Positions 49,006-59,485 of a stretch of DNA of 64,000 nt are shown piece after piece (position 1 is the stretch's first letter; every line of letters starts with the position of its first letter). The notes beneath the pieces were generated by a model, which was not told where the DNA came from, searched no databases, and was given only the letters and a program-made list of their open reading frames with translations. This DNA is from Parietichytrium sp. I65-24A (Eukaryota > Sar > Bigyra > Thraustochytrida > Thraustochytriidae): contig BLSF01000009.1 in assembly GCA_012862575.1 (NCBI GenBank), positions 496,001 to 560,000 of the forward strand. The letters are read 5' to 3'. Both the position numbers and the translations under genes were made by a program.

Positions 49006-50748
49006 ATGATTGGGGAGATGGAACAGGAGATCGAGGGGGAGGCGGTACCGCCTCCACCTAGGCCCCAGGACAAGCCGGACGGTGCGTTTGGACGCGTGGA
49101 CATCCTCGTCTTCAACGTCTCGCACTTGGACGTAATTTTCGGCATCAAGACCGCGGGCAAGCAGGAAAAGGCGTACGTGGAATTCGGGGATGCTGGGTTT
49201 GACCTGGTGCAAAGCCGTGCGGACATGACCTTTGGACGGCCGAGATTCAACAGGTATTATCCTCAAACACAGGCTGTGTACGAAAATCTGCTAGCGTCAA
49301 ACCAAAGCCAGCAGAGACTAAAGTCTCTGATTGACACGGTTCCACACGAGGACGAAGACGGCTTCCAGCACCAATCCCCGCACGTTGGCAAAGACGCCAA
49401 CACAATGATTCCAGTTGGCTACTCGTTTGAATCCTCGCCGGTGTACGAGGAGTCGTGGAAGAGCTTGCATCTACGAGATAGTGACGATGCCTTGGCCGAG
49501 GTGGACAAGAGCAAGCCTGCTTGTATAGTATCCGTAATGCTTCCGCTCGTAGCGCAGGTTCTCGCGACTTGGCTAGACATGCTCGAGCTTTCTGATCTCG
49601 AGAGCTCGCATGATTTTGGTCCCAGCAAGAAGGTTGTTTTCCTCATTTCAGGAGCCGGCAAGCCTCGCAACCGCGATTTGGACATTCGCAGCAACTCCAC
49701 CAAGGGCGCAGCCCGCATCATCAAGTACTTTATTGATCATGAATTCGAGCAGGTAGAGACACGGAGCCTCGACTCTGGGCTTGGAGTCTTCCATTATGAT
49801 CAAAACGTGACATTTTGCAACGAAAGCCTGCTGCCATCGGTCGAAGAGCTCCGCCACCCGCTTGTGAGCAAATACGGTGATGCTTGGAAAAAAAGGCTTC
49901 GTATGACCATCGCTCTCACTGATGGGTCACCGGCGAGACTTGCCGCCTTGAACGCGTCTCTTCGGCTGTACCGGCCAAACTACTTGCACATGTGGCAGCT
50001 GAAAACGTTCTGGTACGAGCACCGTTTCTTTCAGGACGATCTCATCTTTCAAAACTTCGAGACGATGGAGACCAAGCCGCCTTTGCCCTATGAGGAATTG
50101 GACGATAGAGGTAAGCAGCTTCTTGATCAAATGCGCCTACACAAGGAGCAATTCGAATCCGCGAAGAATTCTCGGTCGCTTGATGAGCTGTCCACCTTCT
50201 GGCTGCGCAAAACCCGCAAATGTGTTCTCTCGGTGCTGATGGTTCAGAGTCCGACAGACGAGGTCCCGCGTTTCTTCAGGGGAATGAACCTGGAGGTCTC
50301 CATGCCCACTGGGTCCTTGTGTTCCGAGCGAAACGTGATTGGGACTGCAATGGCGTCTGACCCGAGCTTGCGCAGGCAAGATTTGAGGATGATAGCTGTG
50401 CTCTCATTGACTCTTGATCCACCGCAGCCTCTTGTTCCAAACTTAGAAACTCCTCAGATCTCCCCCCGGAAGCTGGTTCGAGCTCCTGGCGTCTTTGGAA
50501 GCGACAGCGGGAGCGGGAGCGGGCGCTTACTCAAGCAGCGGAGGCCGCGAAGTCAAAGCTCTACTGCAAGCGTCAACTCAGGAGGAACTTCGAACAAGTA
50601 CCATGGGGAGCTGAACCCCATTCAGCCCTGCGGGGCCTGCAATGAGTGGCTCAAGAAAATCGCAGAGGTAAATCCCACTTTCAAAGTCATGACCTTTCCT
50701 AACTCTGACTGCGAAGAAGCCTTTGTGCAAGAAGTCCAGTTTTCGTAA
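49006..50748 (+). CDS. Cytidine-deaminase-like protein with large N-terminal domain
   Basis: 580 aa. The C-terminal part has the two zinc motifs of the cytidine deaminase fold: GSLCSERNVIGTA (C439, E441; C-x-E) and PCGACNEWL (C542, C545; PCGxC). The block before the first motif (RGMNLEVSMP) and after it (AVLSLTL) match strands of bacterial and eukaryotic CDA. All expected ligands and the catalytic Glu are present, so it may be active. About 85 residues between the motifs are Ser/Arg-rich. The first ~400 residues are not a CDA tandem domain: strands and helices such as KKVVFLISGAGKPRN, TKGAARIIKYF, RMTIALTDGSPARLAAL and YRPNYLHMWQLK suggest an alpha/beta, Rossmann-like fold. Function is unknown; the substrate could be a nucleoside, nucleotide or RNA base. 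Confidence 0.8.
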   Translation: MIGEMEQEIEGEAVPPPPRPQDKPDGAFGRVDILVFNVSHLDVIFGIKTAGKQEKAYVEFGDAGFDLVQSRADMTFGRPRFNRYYPQTQAVYENLLASNQSQQRLKSLIDTVPHEDEDGFQHQSPHVGKDANTMIPVGYSFESSPVYEESWKSLHLRDSDDALAEVDKSKPACIVSVMLPLVAQVLATWLDMLELSDLESSHDFGPSKKVVFLISGAGKPRNRDLDIRSNSTKGAARIIKYFIDHEFEQVETRSLDSGLGVFHYDQNVTFCNESLLPSVEELRHPLVSKYGDAWKKRLRMTIALTDGSPARLAALNASLRLYRPNYLHMWQLKTFWYEHRFFQDDLIFQNFETMETKPPLPYEELDDRGKQLLDQMRLHKEQFESAKNSRSLDELSTFWLRKTRKCVLSVLMVQSPTDEVPRFFRGMNLEVSMPTGSLCSERNVIGTAMASDPSLRRQDLRMIAVLSLTLDPPQPLVPNLETPQISPRKLVRAPGVFGSDSGSGSGRLLKQRRPRSQSSTASVNSGGTSNKYHGELNPIQPCGACNEWLKKIAEVNPTFKVMTFPNSDCEEAFVQEVQFS

Positions 50749-51126
50749 ACACGGTCTTTGCTTTTGTCTCCCGTCCACTTTTGAAGGGAAAGTTTTCTGC
50801 TAGCGTAGTTCCTTCACATGCACTTGTCTCTCTCCAATTCTTTTTTTTTTTTCTTTTTCAATTGCGAAATTTGCGACGTTAGCCAAATTGAACTAATCTT
50901 TCTTCAACTGACTTTTAAATTAAAATGCTGTTCACAGTAAACGAGAAGAGGAAAGGTATTCAAGACACTACGTAAATACAAGATAAATAACTATGTTGCT
51001 CTCGAGCGCTACCGTCTTCGCCGTCATAAAAGAAAAAGACTCTATCGCCGCCACGCGCGAGACTTCGCAAGCGACTAGGCAAGTTGTGACGCGTTGTTGA
51101 TCTGTACAAGGCTAGTGCATAATTGC
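50749..51126. other. Convergent 3' spacer
   Basis: T-rich at 50840-50860, probable 3' UTR of the deaminase-like gene. No gene supported. Confidence 0.4.
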
Positions 51127-51957
51127 TCATATGCACACATGCGCGACTCTCGCGCGAGAGACATGGGTCGCTGGCTGAATATCGAACTCAAACTCATCGG
51201 TGCCGTAGTCTAGCTCCGCATCCTGCGGGTCAACGTCTTCGTCGTCGACATCGTCCAGCGACTGACCAGGGCACGAATTATGCGCAAAGAGTGCGTGGAG
51301 CTCTTCCGCAGAACAAACTTCGGAAAGAAAATCCTGAAGAAACACTTGCTGGCTTTGTGCGTCTGCAAGCTCCTCGAGGTCAAGTTCATCCAGACAAACG
51401 TCCACGAGTTTCAAGCAAGCTTTAAGGATGGCCACCACAATACACGGAACGCTATGAGGCGCAAAGCTCCGCAGAATCTCCGCCAAGTGTGGATCTGTAT
51501 CGTGCTCCTGTTTTTGCGTCTTCTCCAGCATCCCAGTCCCGAGTGCGGCGCGGACCATCGTCTCATTGAAATCCCTTTCTGGAGAACCCGAAAGCAGCAG
51601 CTGGGCCAGGATCTGACCGCACACCACCTGTATCACATAGTCGCGCAGAATGCTGATGTCGGTTTCGGAGTGCACACAAGAGTGACCCTGTGGGGCCATT
51701 TGCAGCTCAAATGTCCAGATAGACTGCTCCACACGATCCGCGACAACTTGTGCCTCGGAAGCGCTCAGAGACCTGCAGAAGCGAATTGCACGCTCTTTCT
51801 CGCGCTGAGCTAGCGGCCGCGCTTCTTGAACGGAAGAGACCCCTTCTCTTCGCGGGCGCAAGCTTGGACTGGAACCCGTCAATCCCAAAACGTCCGAATT
51901 CCTCATGGACGTTTCCCGCGTTGGTCGCCTCTTCGGCCCAGACAACCTGCCACCCAT
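51127..51957 (-). CDS. Helical protein with acidic C terminus, unknown
   Basis: 276 aa from an ATG; MRNSDVLGL (17 codons later) is an alternative start. The N terminus is basic and probably disordered (1-55). Residues 60-215 look all-helical and globular, with hydrophobic faces: YVIQVVCGQILAQLLL, VPCIVVAILKACLKLVDVCL and DELDLEELADAQSQQ. The C terminus is acidic (DDVDDEDVDPQDAELDYG) and ends in HVCI. No signal peptide or clear membrane helix was found. No family recognised. It is upstream of MPP10 on the same strand but 2.5 kb away. Confidence 0.6.
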   Translation of the reverse strand: MGGRLSGPKRRPTRETSMRNSDVLGLTGSSPSLRPRREGVSSVQEARPLAQREKERAIRFCRSLSASEAQVVADRVEQSIWTFELQMAPQGHSCVHSETDISILRDYVIQVVCGQILAQLLLSGSPERDFNETMVRAALGTGMLEKTQKQEHDTDPHLAEILRSFAPHSVPCIVVAILKACLKLVDVCLDELDLEELADAQSQQVFLQDFLSEVCSAEELHALFAHNSCPGQSLDDVDDEDVDPQDAELDYGTDEFEFDIQPATHVSRARVAHVCI

Positions 51958-52145
51958 CCTGCAGCTATTCCAAACGAGTCCGCCTTCCCTTTGCTACCAA
52001 CAGCATGGATTTGCAACTTTAACGCGCAGCGGTGGAGCTCGGCAACACGCTTCCGGCTGTGACCCTGCACCACGACAGCTCCTTCACTTTGCGCCAGGCT
52101 TCAACACCGGGCCGTTCCTCGCGCTTTGCCCACGGTGGATCTCGG

Positions 52146-52180
52146 AAGCTCAGAAGCTCAGAAGCTCAAAAGCTCGGAGG
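52146..52180. repeat. AGAAGCTC octamer array
   Basis: About four units of AGAAGCTC or close variants. Confidence 0.8.
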
Positions 52181-53146
52181 CTTAGGGGCTTGCTTGGAGG
52201 CTGCGAAGACCGCGAAGGCAGAGAGGAATGCGTTTAGTTTCAGCTTTGCCAATGCCTCTTCGCCTGAAAAGAAGGAAGAAAGATAAGAGAGATAAGAGAG
52301 GAAGGAAGGAGCATGCGAAGGGTGGTTGGCTGGACTACTCCACGATCACTGACTATGCTAGCGTACAGTATGCGGTGATCTCTTCCGACACGTTCAAATA
52401 CCATCTTCCAGTACCCCTTCCCTCTCCCCTCTCTCCTCTCTCGTTTCGGGAGGACGGTGTTCACAGTGTGGTTCACAGGCAAAAGAATGCATTTGGCTCA
52501 TTTTGGCTCATTTGGCAGCAGTCATTTCGATCAATTTGACAGCCTTGTCATTCTTTATCAGCGAAGGTGATGGAGGTTTTGGGTCTTTTCGAACCTCCAA
52601 GTTTCATAAAACATATTTTTGGGTTTCGACACTGGCGGCGCGAACAAACTCATCGGTTGCCACGATCGCACGGCGCTCGGCGCAAACGAGCTCACAGAAA
52701 ATAATACAGTCTTTCCAATCTGGACCCTGACTTGTGAATGCTGGACAGAGATGATTAGCTTTTTAATTCTAGTAGACTCGCCGGTGGTGCCACTTGGGAG
52801 AGAGAGATTGGGTCACATGAGAGTGTTTCGCACATCTATCTGTCTATGCCTCACTTGTTGGGCAGGAAGATTTCGGAAAATTCGTAAAGTGTCAATTGAA
52901 ATCAATCAATCTTGAAAACAATCCAACATCATCGAATGGAATCAGGTCACTGACAGAACTGACAGTGAATGCAGGACCATGATGTGTGCTTGTTCACAAG
53001 TAACTCACAGTCAGCCGCCAAGCGAGCACGCTCGAATCTTGGATCACACTCCACCTTCGAGACCAACTTGGGCAAGCAAATTCTCGCGTCCTCAGATTTG
53101 TTTTGTCTGCGATTCGTGCGAAACCAACGCGCGCCTTCTGCACTCT

Positions 53147-53191
53147 GCACTGGGTACTGTACCCAGTACCGATGGGTACGGGCGGGTACAC
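53147..53191. promoter_or_regulatory. GTACC/GGTAC motif cluster
   Basis: Contains an inverted pair, GGGTACTGTACCC, followed by AGTACC, GGGTACGG and GGGTACACG. The densest such cluster in the window. No gene start is close by, so it may mark an unseen transcript. Confidence 0.3.
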
Positions 53192-54450
53192 GTGCGATCG
53201 GAGCATGCGAGCTCCCACTGCAAGTGGAGACATCACGGGAGCCACTACAATTCGAGAGAGTGGCTCTGAGATCTCTGAGAGGTCGAGTGTGGTCGAACGT
53301 GGTCGACTGAGCAGATAGAGAGACGGAGTAGGAATGCACCATGAGAAGCGAGGGACTCGCCGCGATACGACTCGATAGTCGCGTGTGGTAGGGTGGGCCA
53401 GAAAACACCACAAACGTGAAAGCCAACTCTCTCCACAGAAACGCTTGTCGTAAGATTGACACTGTTGACACTGTGTCGATCTATTTATTCTACAGGAGAA
53501 CAGTAAAAGAAGCTGGTGCAAAAAATTGTGCCGTGCTTACTGCGCTGATGGCAAGGTTATGCAAGGTTCCTAATCAAAAGGGTAGCACGTTGACGGACAA
53601 GCTTTGTATGGAGAATTGGTGACCTCTGGAAATGACTTCCTTGCTTCTATAGGAGTCAGATAGATGATGGCGTCTTTGCTGCTTAGCGACTTGTTCTGAA
53701 TTCTGCGGTTTTGAGACAAGCCCAGCATCTTGTTGTTTCACCTCGAAGCATCACGAATGCCTTAAAGACGCAGGGAACCTCTGACGAGAGCATGCGAAGG
53801 GCTCCGAAATATATGAACAAGTTATGTTCTAGAAAATAAGAAGCAAGAAGTTGCTCCGTGCCGAGTTTTCCAGGGTTCATTGGCCCCACACCAACTGCCG
53901 TGATTTCTCATAGTCTTACAGTACTGGTAGCTATGCTTTGGGTTACGACTGTGTGGTGAGTTAATTTTGCAAAGAGAAGAGGATGAACAGGATGCAAGAA
54001 CCGAGCAGCGGAGAAATTTGGAGACAAGTACTACAAGTATGCACAGAACGGACGCACAGCCGAGCGCATCTGAAGAATCTGAAGAGGACGTCTTGCATGT
54101 CTGCCATGTCCACTGAGCGCAGGGTAGTACGTAATTTTCACTTGCCACGGCGTAGCATTCATAAGGGGATGGATGAATGATGTCCAGTGTCCCTGATGCC
54201 ACGCGAGTCTCCGCTATGCTCAGTATTTGGATCGTTCAGCTCAGAGAATTAGACCCGCTGACCGGGAACTTTGATGCGAGATTGTGCCTCTAGCTAGAAA
54301 CAAACCTTTCATGTCCACATGGATACCGAGAAGCAAAGAAAGAACAAAACAATGCGCCGATTACCTCGGAAAATCATGGGCTTCAAAAAATGCACAACTA
54401 CGCAATCATGTGGACAAATGGATTTTCATCGAATCAATCAAGAAAATTAG

Positions 54451-56538
54451 TTACAGGCGCAGAGCGGCGGACTGAGATTTCGAGCTCTGCTTTTGCAATG
54501 CTGCGCTGGCCTTGGCGGTCTGCGCTGCGGCTGAGGAAGGGTTTTCTTGCGCGCTCTGTAAGCGTTTGAAAAAATCAGAAGACTTGTTCCAGTTGACGGA
54601 TTCTTGCTGCGCACTGCCGTTTGCAAGAACGGCAGCCTTTGCGTGCTTATTACCCATGCCGGGATTCAGTCTGGACACAATCTTCTTCTCCGCATCGCGT
54701 TGGCGCTTACGCGCGCGCTTCTCTGTCTTCTTGCTCTGTCGCAACCTCTTGCGCTCGTTCTGAGTCAATTCCTCGTCGGTTTTGCCGACACCATCGCGGC
54801 CCTTCTTCGAAGCAAGTAGCTCCTCTGGAGCCTGTTGCGCAGCTCTGCTCTCGGCCACAGGAAGTGCTTCCTCCATCTCAATGGCACCAACATCTTTAAG
54901 TGGCTTAATCGCACCCTCCAAGTGAGCAATCTTGGGTGTGAAATGCAAGTTAGACAGGGCATCGAGCTTGTGACAGAGGCTGAGGAATAGCTGCTGAATT
55001 TCGTTCTGCTCCTCCGTTCTCTTGAGCTCCTCCTCGGGAGTATGCTTGAGCACCTTCTGCTCGTAATCTTTCGCGTATTCCTCGGCGAGTCCCAACTTGG
55101 ACTTTTCGACGGAGAGCTCCGCTTTAGGCTTAAAGTCAGCGTCCAGAGCCAGCGGAAGCTTCCTTTCCACGTCATCAAAATCGTTATCGAGAATGCGCTG
55201 GCGAATCATATCCTCCAAGGACAGTGTGGACTCCATTGTGACAGCAGGGGCGGCACGACTTAAAATATCAACATCAAGGTCCCCCTTTTCTAACAAACTA
55301 TTCTTAGGACGGGCATATGCATGGGTTTCACCACGCAGCTCCCATGGTTTCTCAGCCATGGCCTCCTCCTCGAACTGTTCAATTTGCTTGCGCAACTCTG
55401 CTTGCTTCTTCTCATAGCTAGACATGCGCTTGTCTCCCTTGTCAGCGGCGGTACTGGCCTTGTTTCCCCAAAATTCATCAAACATGACGTTCGTGCCCTC
55501 TTCATCGTCGCTAGCAATGTTAAAATCGAATTCCGACTCGCCGTCTCCAAGTGCCTGAGAATCTTCTTCGTCGAGATCGTCGCTGGATCCCTCCTCCTCC
55601 TCCTCCTCTTCACCATCGTCGCTATAGTCGTCCTCCACTTTCCGAGACTTTTGCTGCTTCTTTCCACCGTTAGCAGCCGACTCTTTCATCTTGTCGAGCC
55701 TGGCCTTCTTTCGCAAATCAACATCCTCCACGGCTTCGGTGAATTTCTCCATGTCGGCGAACTTGAAGAAATCGTCGTCCATCTCGGTTGGCGCCTGCAT
55801 GTCATCAGCCTCTTCATCGTCTTCATCCTCCTCGTCTTCGTCTTCGGCAGCGGGATCCTTCTCCTCTTCCTCGGAGTCGCCAATTTCGTCACCTTGATCG
55901 TCGAGCATATTCTTCTTCCCTTGCTTCTTTCTGGCCAGTTTCAGCTGCCTCTCCAGATCCCTTTCCGCCTCCGAAAGGTCGTCGTCGGAGTCGCCCTTTG
56001 CTTCCATGACGTCATCATCCTCGTCCGACAACCCATCCTCCGCGTCATGTCCCTCCAACTCCTCATCCAGCTCTTCGCCATCGTCGACATCCTCTCCGTC
56101 ACTTTCCTCTAGTTCTTCTTCTTCGTCCTCATCATCATCGTCATCGTCACCATCATCGTCGTCTCGAGACTCTACGCCGAGATCCACAGCGTGCGGTTTG
56201 AGCACGAGTTCGTCCACAAGGGATCCCAAATTGGCGAGCATGGATTCATTCTCCATGGCCAGCATGGCCCAGATCTGCTCATTCTCAAACCCATCCACCA
56301 CCAGTTCCGACAATCCCGACCCTATCTGTCCGGCGTCCGACCGCCGAAGTGCGTCGAAGAGTTGTTTCAGTGCTGCGCGCAGCTCGTCGTTGAGATTACT
56401 CTCACCAAGACGGCGCTTCGCGTCGTTCGCATCATCGCTTCCCACGCCGAGATCCGCGAACTTCTCTGCTTTCAAAGACACTAGCCAGGACAGCGTGCGC
56501 GCATCCGGCAGCTCCGGCCGCGCGCGCGGGCTCTCCAT
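54451..56538 (-). CDS. MPP10: MPP10, U3 snoRNP component
   Basis: 695 aa from MESPRARPELPD; the open frame upstream is a TG-repeat artefact. MPP10 is part of the SSU processome and needed for early cleavages of pre-18S rRNA, with Imp3 and Imp4. Long acidic runs (about 125-210 and 235-265) are typical of MPP10. Conserved blocks follow: DDDFFKFADMEKF (about 253-265), FDEFWGN (about 372), LRKQIEQFEEEAMAEKPWELRGE (about 402-425), the KPKAELSVEKSKLGLAEEYAKDYEQ block (about 490-515), FLSLCHKLDALSNLHFTPK (about 540-560). The C-terminal part is basic (KTEKRARKRQRDAEKK). Length is close to the human protein (681 aa). It is nucleolar. Assignment is secure from the blocks. Confidence 0.95.
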   Translation of the reverse strand: MESPRARPELPDARTLSWLVSLKAEKFADLGVGSDDANDAKRRLGESNLNDELRAALKQLFDALRRSDAGQIGSGLSELVVDGFENEQIWAMLAMENESMLANLGSLVDELVLKPHAVDLGVESRDDDDGDDDDDDEDEEEELEESDGEDVDDGEELDEELEGHDAEDGLSDEDDDVMEAKGDSDDDLSEAERDLERQLKLARKKQGKKNMLDDQGDEIGDSEEEEKDPAAEDEDEEDEDDEEADDMQAPTEMDDDFFKFADMEKFTEAVEDVDLRKKARLDKMKESAANGGKKQQKSRKVEDDYSDDGEEEEEEEGSSDDLDEEDSQALGDGESEFDFNIASDDEEGTNVMFDEFWGNKASTAADKGDKRMSSYEKKQAELRKQIEQFEEEAMAEKPWELRGETHAYARPKNSLLEKGDLDVDILSRAAPAVTMESTLSLEDMIRQRILDNDFDDVERKLPLALDADFKPKAELSVEKSKLGLAEEYAKDYEQKVLKHTPEEELKRTEEQNEIQQLFLSLCHKLDALSNLHFTPKIAHLEGAIKPLKDVGAIEMEEALPVAESRAAQQAPEELLASKKGRDGVGKTDEELTQNERKRLRQSKKTEKRARKRQRDAEKKIVSRLNPGMGNKHAKAAVLANGSAQQESVNWNKSSDFFKRLQSAQENPSSAAAQTAKASAALQKQSSKSQSAALRL

Positions 56539-57194
56539 CTTTGGTATGTATCGGGGGTACGCGCGCGCTGTGCGTGTGTGTTTATGTATGTATGTGTGTA
56601 TGTGTATGTGAGTGTGTTTTGTTTGGCAGTGTACGCGACAGGTTTGAGGTGGACGTTGCGCGTTGTCCAAGTCTCGCTGGCAGTGGTTGCGGAAACCAAC
56701 CAATCGCTGCAGAAATGGAAGTTCCGGAAATGTGCTCCTTTTTGTTCCTTGATCGCTCCTCGTGAAAGGAGTTCTCCTACTGAGCTCGACGAAGTTCTTC
56801 GGGATGGGACCGTAGGGAGTATTAGAAGAGTATTAACGGCTTGTGAGGTAGGTAGACGAATTGATAGATTTAGAAACCTGGGCTTTCGACGTGTTAAAAA
56901 CAATTTCGGTGTTGTGTCGATTCAGTTTTACTTTTTCAAACAACCACGTGAAAGTTTTTATCATAATCAATCACTTGTGTCCTTTTATAGAAGAAAACTA
57001 AATTGAAAAAGCCAGGAGGCAGGCATACGCGGAATACCGTGCTTGCTCGTCCATCAACTAGAGGAAGACTAGTGGAACCTTTAGAACCGGATTTCATTAG
57101 TTTGATGGACACTGTGACACTGTGAGCTTTCTTTCCTTCCAAATTTTCTTTTGATTTCAAGTGCAGTTTGTCAAGAGTCGAGATGAGCGCCGAG

Positions 57195-57215
57195 GGTATT
57201 GAGTACTGAGTACAC
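57195..57215. promoter_or_regulatory. GAGTACTGAGTAC motif
   Basis: The clearest single example of the recurring motif, 660 bases upstream of MPP10. A second, CAGTACTAGTAC, lies at 57579-57590. Confidence 0.3.
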
Positions 57216-57710
57216 GCATCGTTGATGCAAAAGGTCTTTGGTGCACCCTGGATACTCTGCAAGTCCGTGGAGTTGCATCGCAATCGCGAACCCAAGATTC
57301 AATCCCAGCTTTCCGCTAAGAGGTGCTTGCAACACCCGGTTCAAGTCCGTTGAACGAACCCTACTTTTTACTTTTTTCAGATTACTTTTTTCTGCTGTGG
57401 TTCGGACTGACTGGTTGTGCGCAGAGCGAGTGGCTATGCATGCATGCATGCAGAGAGATTCAGAACTCAGAATATTGTCAGAAATTCAGGGCAGAACACC
57501 TGGGACGAGAATTTTCCCTTCAAGTTGTCCAAAAACAACAATCAATATCAATAAACACGGCGATTGCAGTCGACTTACCAGTACTAGTACACGAGCGCCT
57601 GGAGTATGCTCTGGCGGCGAGCACTGCAAATGAAACGCGGAAAGTGGGAGTGGGATAGCTTTTCCTGACTCTGAATCCTGGGAAAACCATCGAAAACCAT
57701 CCAGCCACTC

Positions 57711-57770
57711 TTCACTGACTTCACTGACCCATTAGACCCATTAAACATCATTAGACATCATTAGACCTAT
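57711..57770. repeat. CATTAGAC-type octamers
   Basis: Four or five units of CATTAGAC with small spacers. Confidence 0.7.
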
Positions 57771-58315
57771 TCCGCTAGAAAGGTCTTACTAACATAGGAA
57801 TCAATCAAAGGAGAGCGCCAAAATATCGGTAGTCATGACGCGATCAAACTCCCTCACATCGAACTCCTTTACCACTTTGTTAAGTGATCGTAGAGCCACA
57901 AGATAAGAATGAGGTTCACCTCACAACATTCGACACGAAGGCTAACCACCCATCTACCATAAACCTTGGCAGCCAGAATCAAAATACCTTTTCGTCCTTC
58001 ATTCCAACACACTAGCACACCCCTTAATGATATCTGCGGTGAGCGCTGTTTGCGCTAAAGTTCTACCTGCAATCTAACCCTTACTCTAAGCTCCGCCTGG
58101 ATTTACACGGACAGAGGACACAGTGGGCCTGCTCTGCATTGACTACTTTAAACCTTAGTAACTGCTAGTCGGCGCAGGGATTGGTCAATTATGCTGGCGT
58201 GAGGGACGACAAACACGAAAAGGTACGCGCGAGGAGCGTTACAAACAGAAAGGTACGCGGAAGGAGTGCATTGAGAGAGACAACCAGGCGCGCAACTTGA
58301 AAAAGCCGAGTCGTA

Positions 58316-58341
58316 TTGGGTGTATTGGGTGTATTGGGTGC
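58316..58341. repeat. GTGTATTGG nonamer array
   Basis: Three units of a 9-bp repeat about 50-75 bases upstream of the coiled-coil gene start. Confidence 0.85.
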
Positions 58342-58390
58342 GACGGCGGTGTTTTGGGAAAGGTGGTGAAAAAAGCAGAATTCAGAAAAG

Positions 58391-59485
58391 ATGAGCAGCA
58401 CCTCGCAGATCATGGAGCGCCGCGAATCGCTTCGCAAGCAGCAGATGGAACGCGAGAGCGAACAGCGCAAGACTCGACAGACTGCGATCGAAGAGTGGCG
58501 CAGCGAGGAGGTGAAGAAGGCGGAGCTGCTCGCGCAAGCCATTCCAAAGTTGGAGGAGCAGTTTGAAAAAATGGGCCTCGCACAGCGTGCGAAGGACTCC
58601 GAGTTTGCGATGGAAATGGCCAAGAGAGTGGAAGATTTCCGCGCCGAGGAAGAGAGGTCCAAGCCTGAGCTGGAGAAGAAGATCGAGGAAGCAAAGGCTG
58701 CTCTCAAGGAGAAGAAGGACAAGGTGCAACAGGAATTTGGCTTGCGGATGAGCGAGGAGAAGACCCAGCGCAAAGCGTCTGTGGATGCGTGGAGAGCAGA
58801 TGAGGCTAAGGCCACCGTCGGAAACAACGACGAAGTCAGAAAGGCAAGTCGCGAAGCATTCCGTGCCAAGGTGCGAGCCGAGGCCAAGAAGCGCCGCGAT
58901 GCAGAGATCGCCAAGCTTCGCGAGTCTGAAAAGACTGACATGGACTCGCGCATGACCGCTTACCTGAACAACAAAAAGCAAGCCGCTCAGAAGAGGGAGT
59001 CGCAGGCGGCGGCCTCCGCTCAGAACCCTGAGACGACCATCACCAAAGAGGAAGCCATCAAGCAAGCCAAGGAAGCCGTCAAGAACTTGCCAGAACGCCT
59101 CGAGAAGCTGCGCCAGGAGCACGTTGCTCGCGACCAGGAGTTTAAAGAAATGATGGAACAACAAAAGCGTGAGTTCGAGGCGACCTTTGCTGAGAACTCC
59201 CAAAAGAAGGAGCTGAGGGAATCTCAGGCTCGTGATCAGATCGAACAGAAAATGGAGACCATTCGCGAGAAACTCAACTCGGATGCGACTTCTCTCAAGC
59301 AAGAGCGGGCCGAGCGGGTGCACAAGTATTGGATTGAGCGAGAGGAGAAGGAGGACCAAGACGCTGCGTCGCATGCGACCAAGCGTCAAGAAATTATGGA
59401 TCGATTGCAGGTACAGAACGAGAAGAGAATCGAGATGGACAACCTCCTCCGGTCCTCCATTAAGAACAAGATCGCTGCTTCATGA
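58391..59485 (+). CDS. Long coiled-coil protein, unknown
   Basis: 364 aa, almost entirely charged helix (Glu, Lys, Arg, Ala, Gln). Candidate coiled coils span about 5-130, 145-200 and 225-350. Between them lie AQNPETTITKEE (about 208-220). Heptad-like patterns dominate (for example KAALKEKKDKVQQEF, KASREAFRAKVRAEAKKRR). It begins MSSTSQIMERR. No named family was recognised. A cytoskeletal, flagellar or organelle-scaffold role is possible but not shown. No transmembrane segment or signal peptide. A divergent spacer of 1.85 kb separates it from MPP10. Confidence 0.7.
   Translation: MSSTSQIMERRESLRKQQMERESEQRKTRQTAIEEWRSEEVKKAELLAQAIPKLEEQFEKMGLAQRAKDSEFAMEMAKRVEDFRAEEERSKPELEKKIEEAKAALKEKKDKVQQEFGLRMSEEKTQRKASVDAWRADEAKATVGNNDEVRKASREAFRAKVRAEAKKRRDAEIAKLRESEKTDMDSRMTAYLNNKKQAAQKRESQAAASAQNPETTITKEEAIKQAKEAVKNLPERLEKLRQEHVARDQEFKEMMEQQKREFEATFAENSQKKELRESQARDQIEQKMETIREKLNSDATSLKQERAERVHKYWIEREEKEDQDAASHATKRQEIMDRLQVQNEKRIEMDNLLRSSIKNKIAAS

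Larger units (their letters stand above)
51958..54450. other. 2.5-kb spacer, nothing certain
   Basis: An AGAAGCTC octamer array (52146-52180) and GGTACTGTACCCAGTACC with GGGTACG units (53151-53190). Frames of up to 175 codons on the minus strand near 53000-53500 overlap each other on both strands, without protein-like composition. No gene supported. Confidence 0.4.
56539..58390. other. 1.85-kb divergent spacer
   Basis: A TG/TATG-rich tract (56571-56621) just upstream of MPP10, GAGTACTGAGTACACG (57200-57215) and CAGTACTAGTACACG (57579-57593), CATTAGAC repeats (57728-57770), and a GTGTATTGG nonamer array (58316-58341). No gene supported. Confidence 0.4.

Noticed and set aside
52947-53521. Overlapping frames of up to 175 codons on both strands
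   Set aside because: They shadow each other and none shows a recognisable motif or biased codon third positions.
57340-57365. GGTTCAAGTCC resembling a tRNA B box
   Set aside because: The flanks do not form a T-arm stem and no A box or acceptor stem could be placed.
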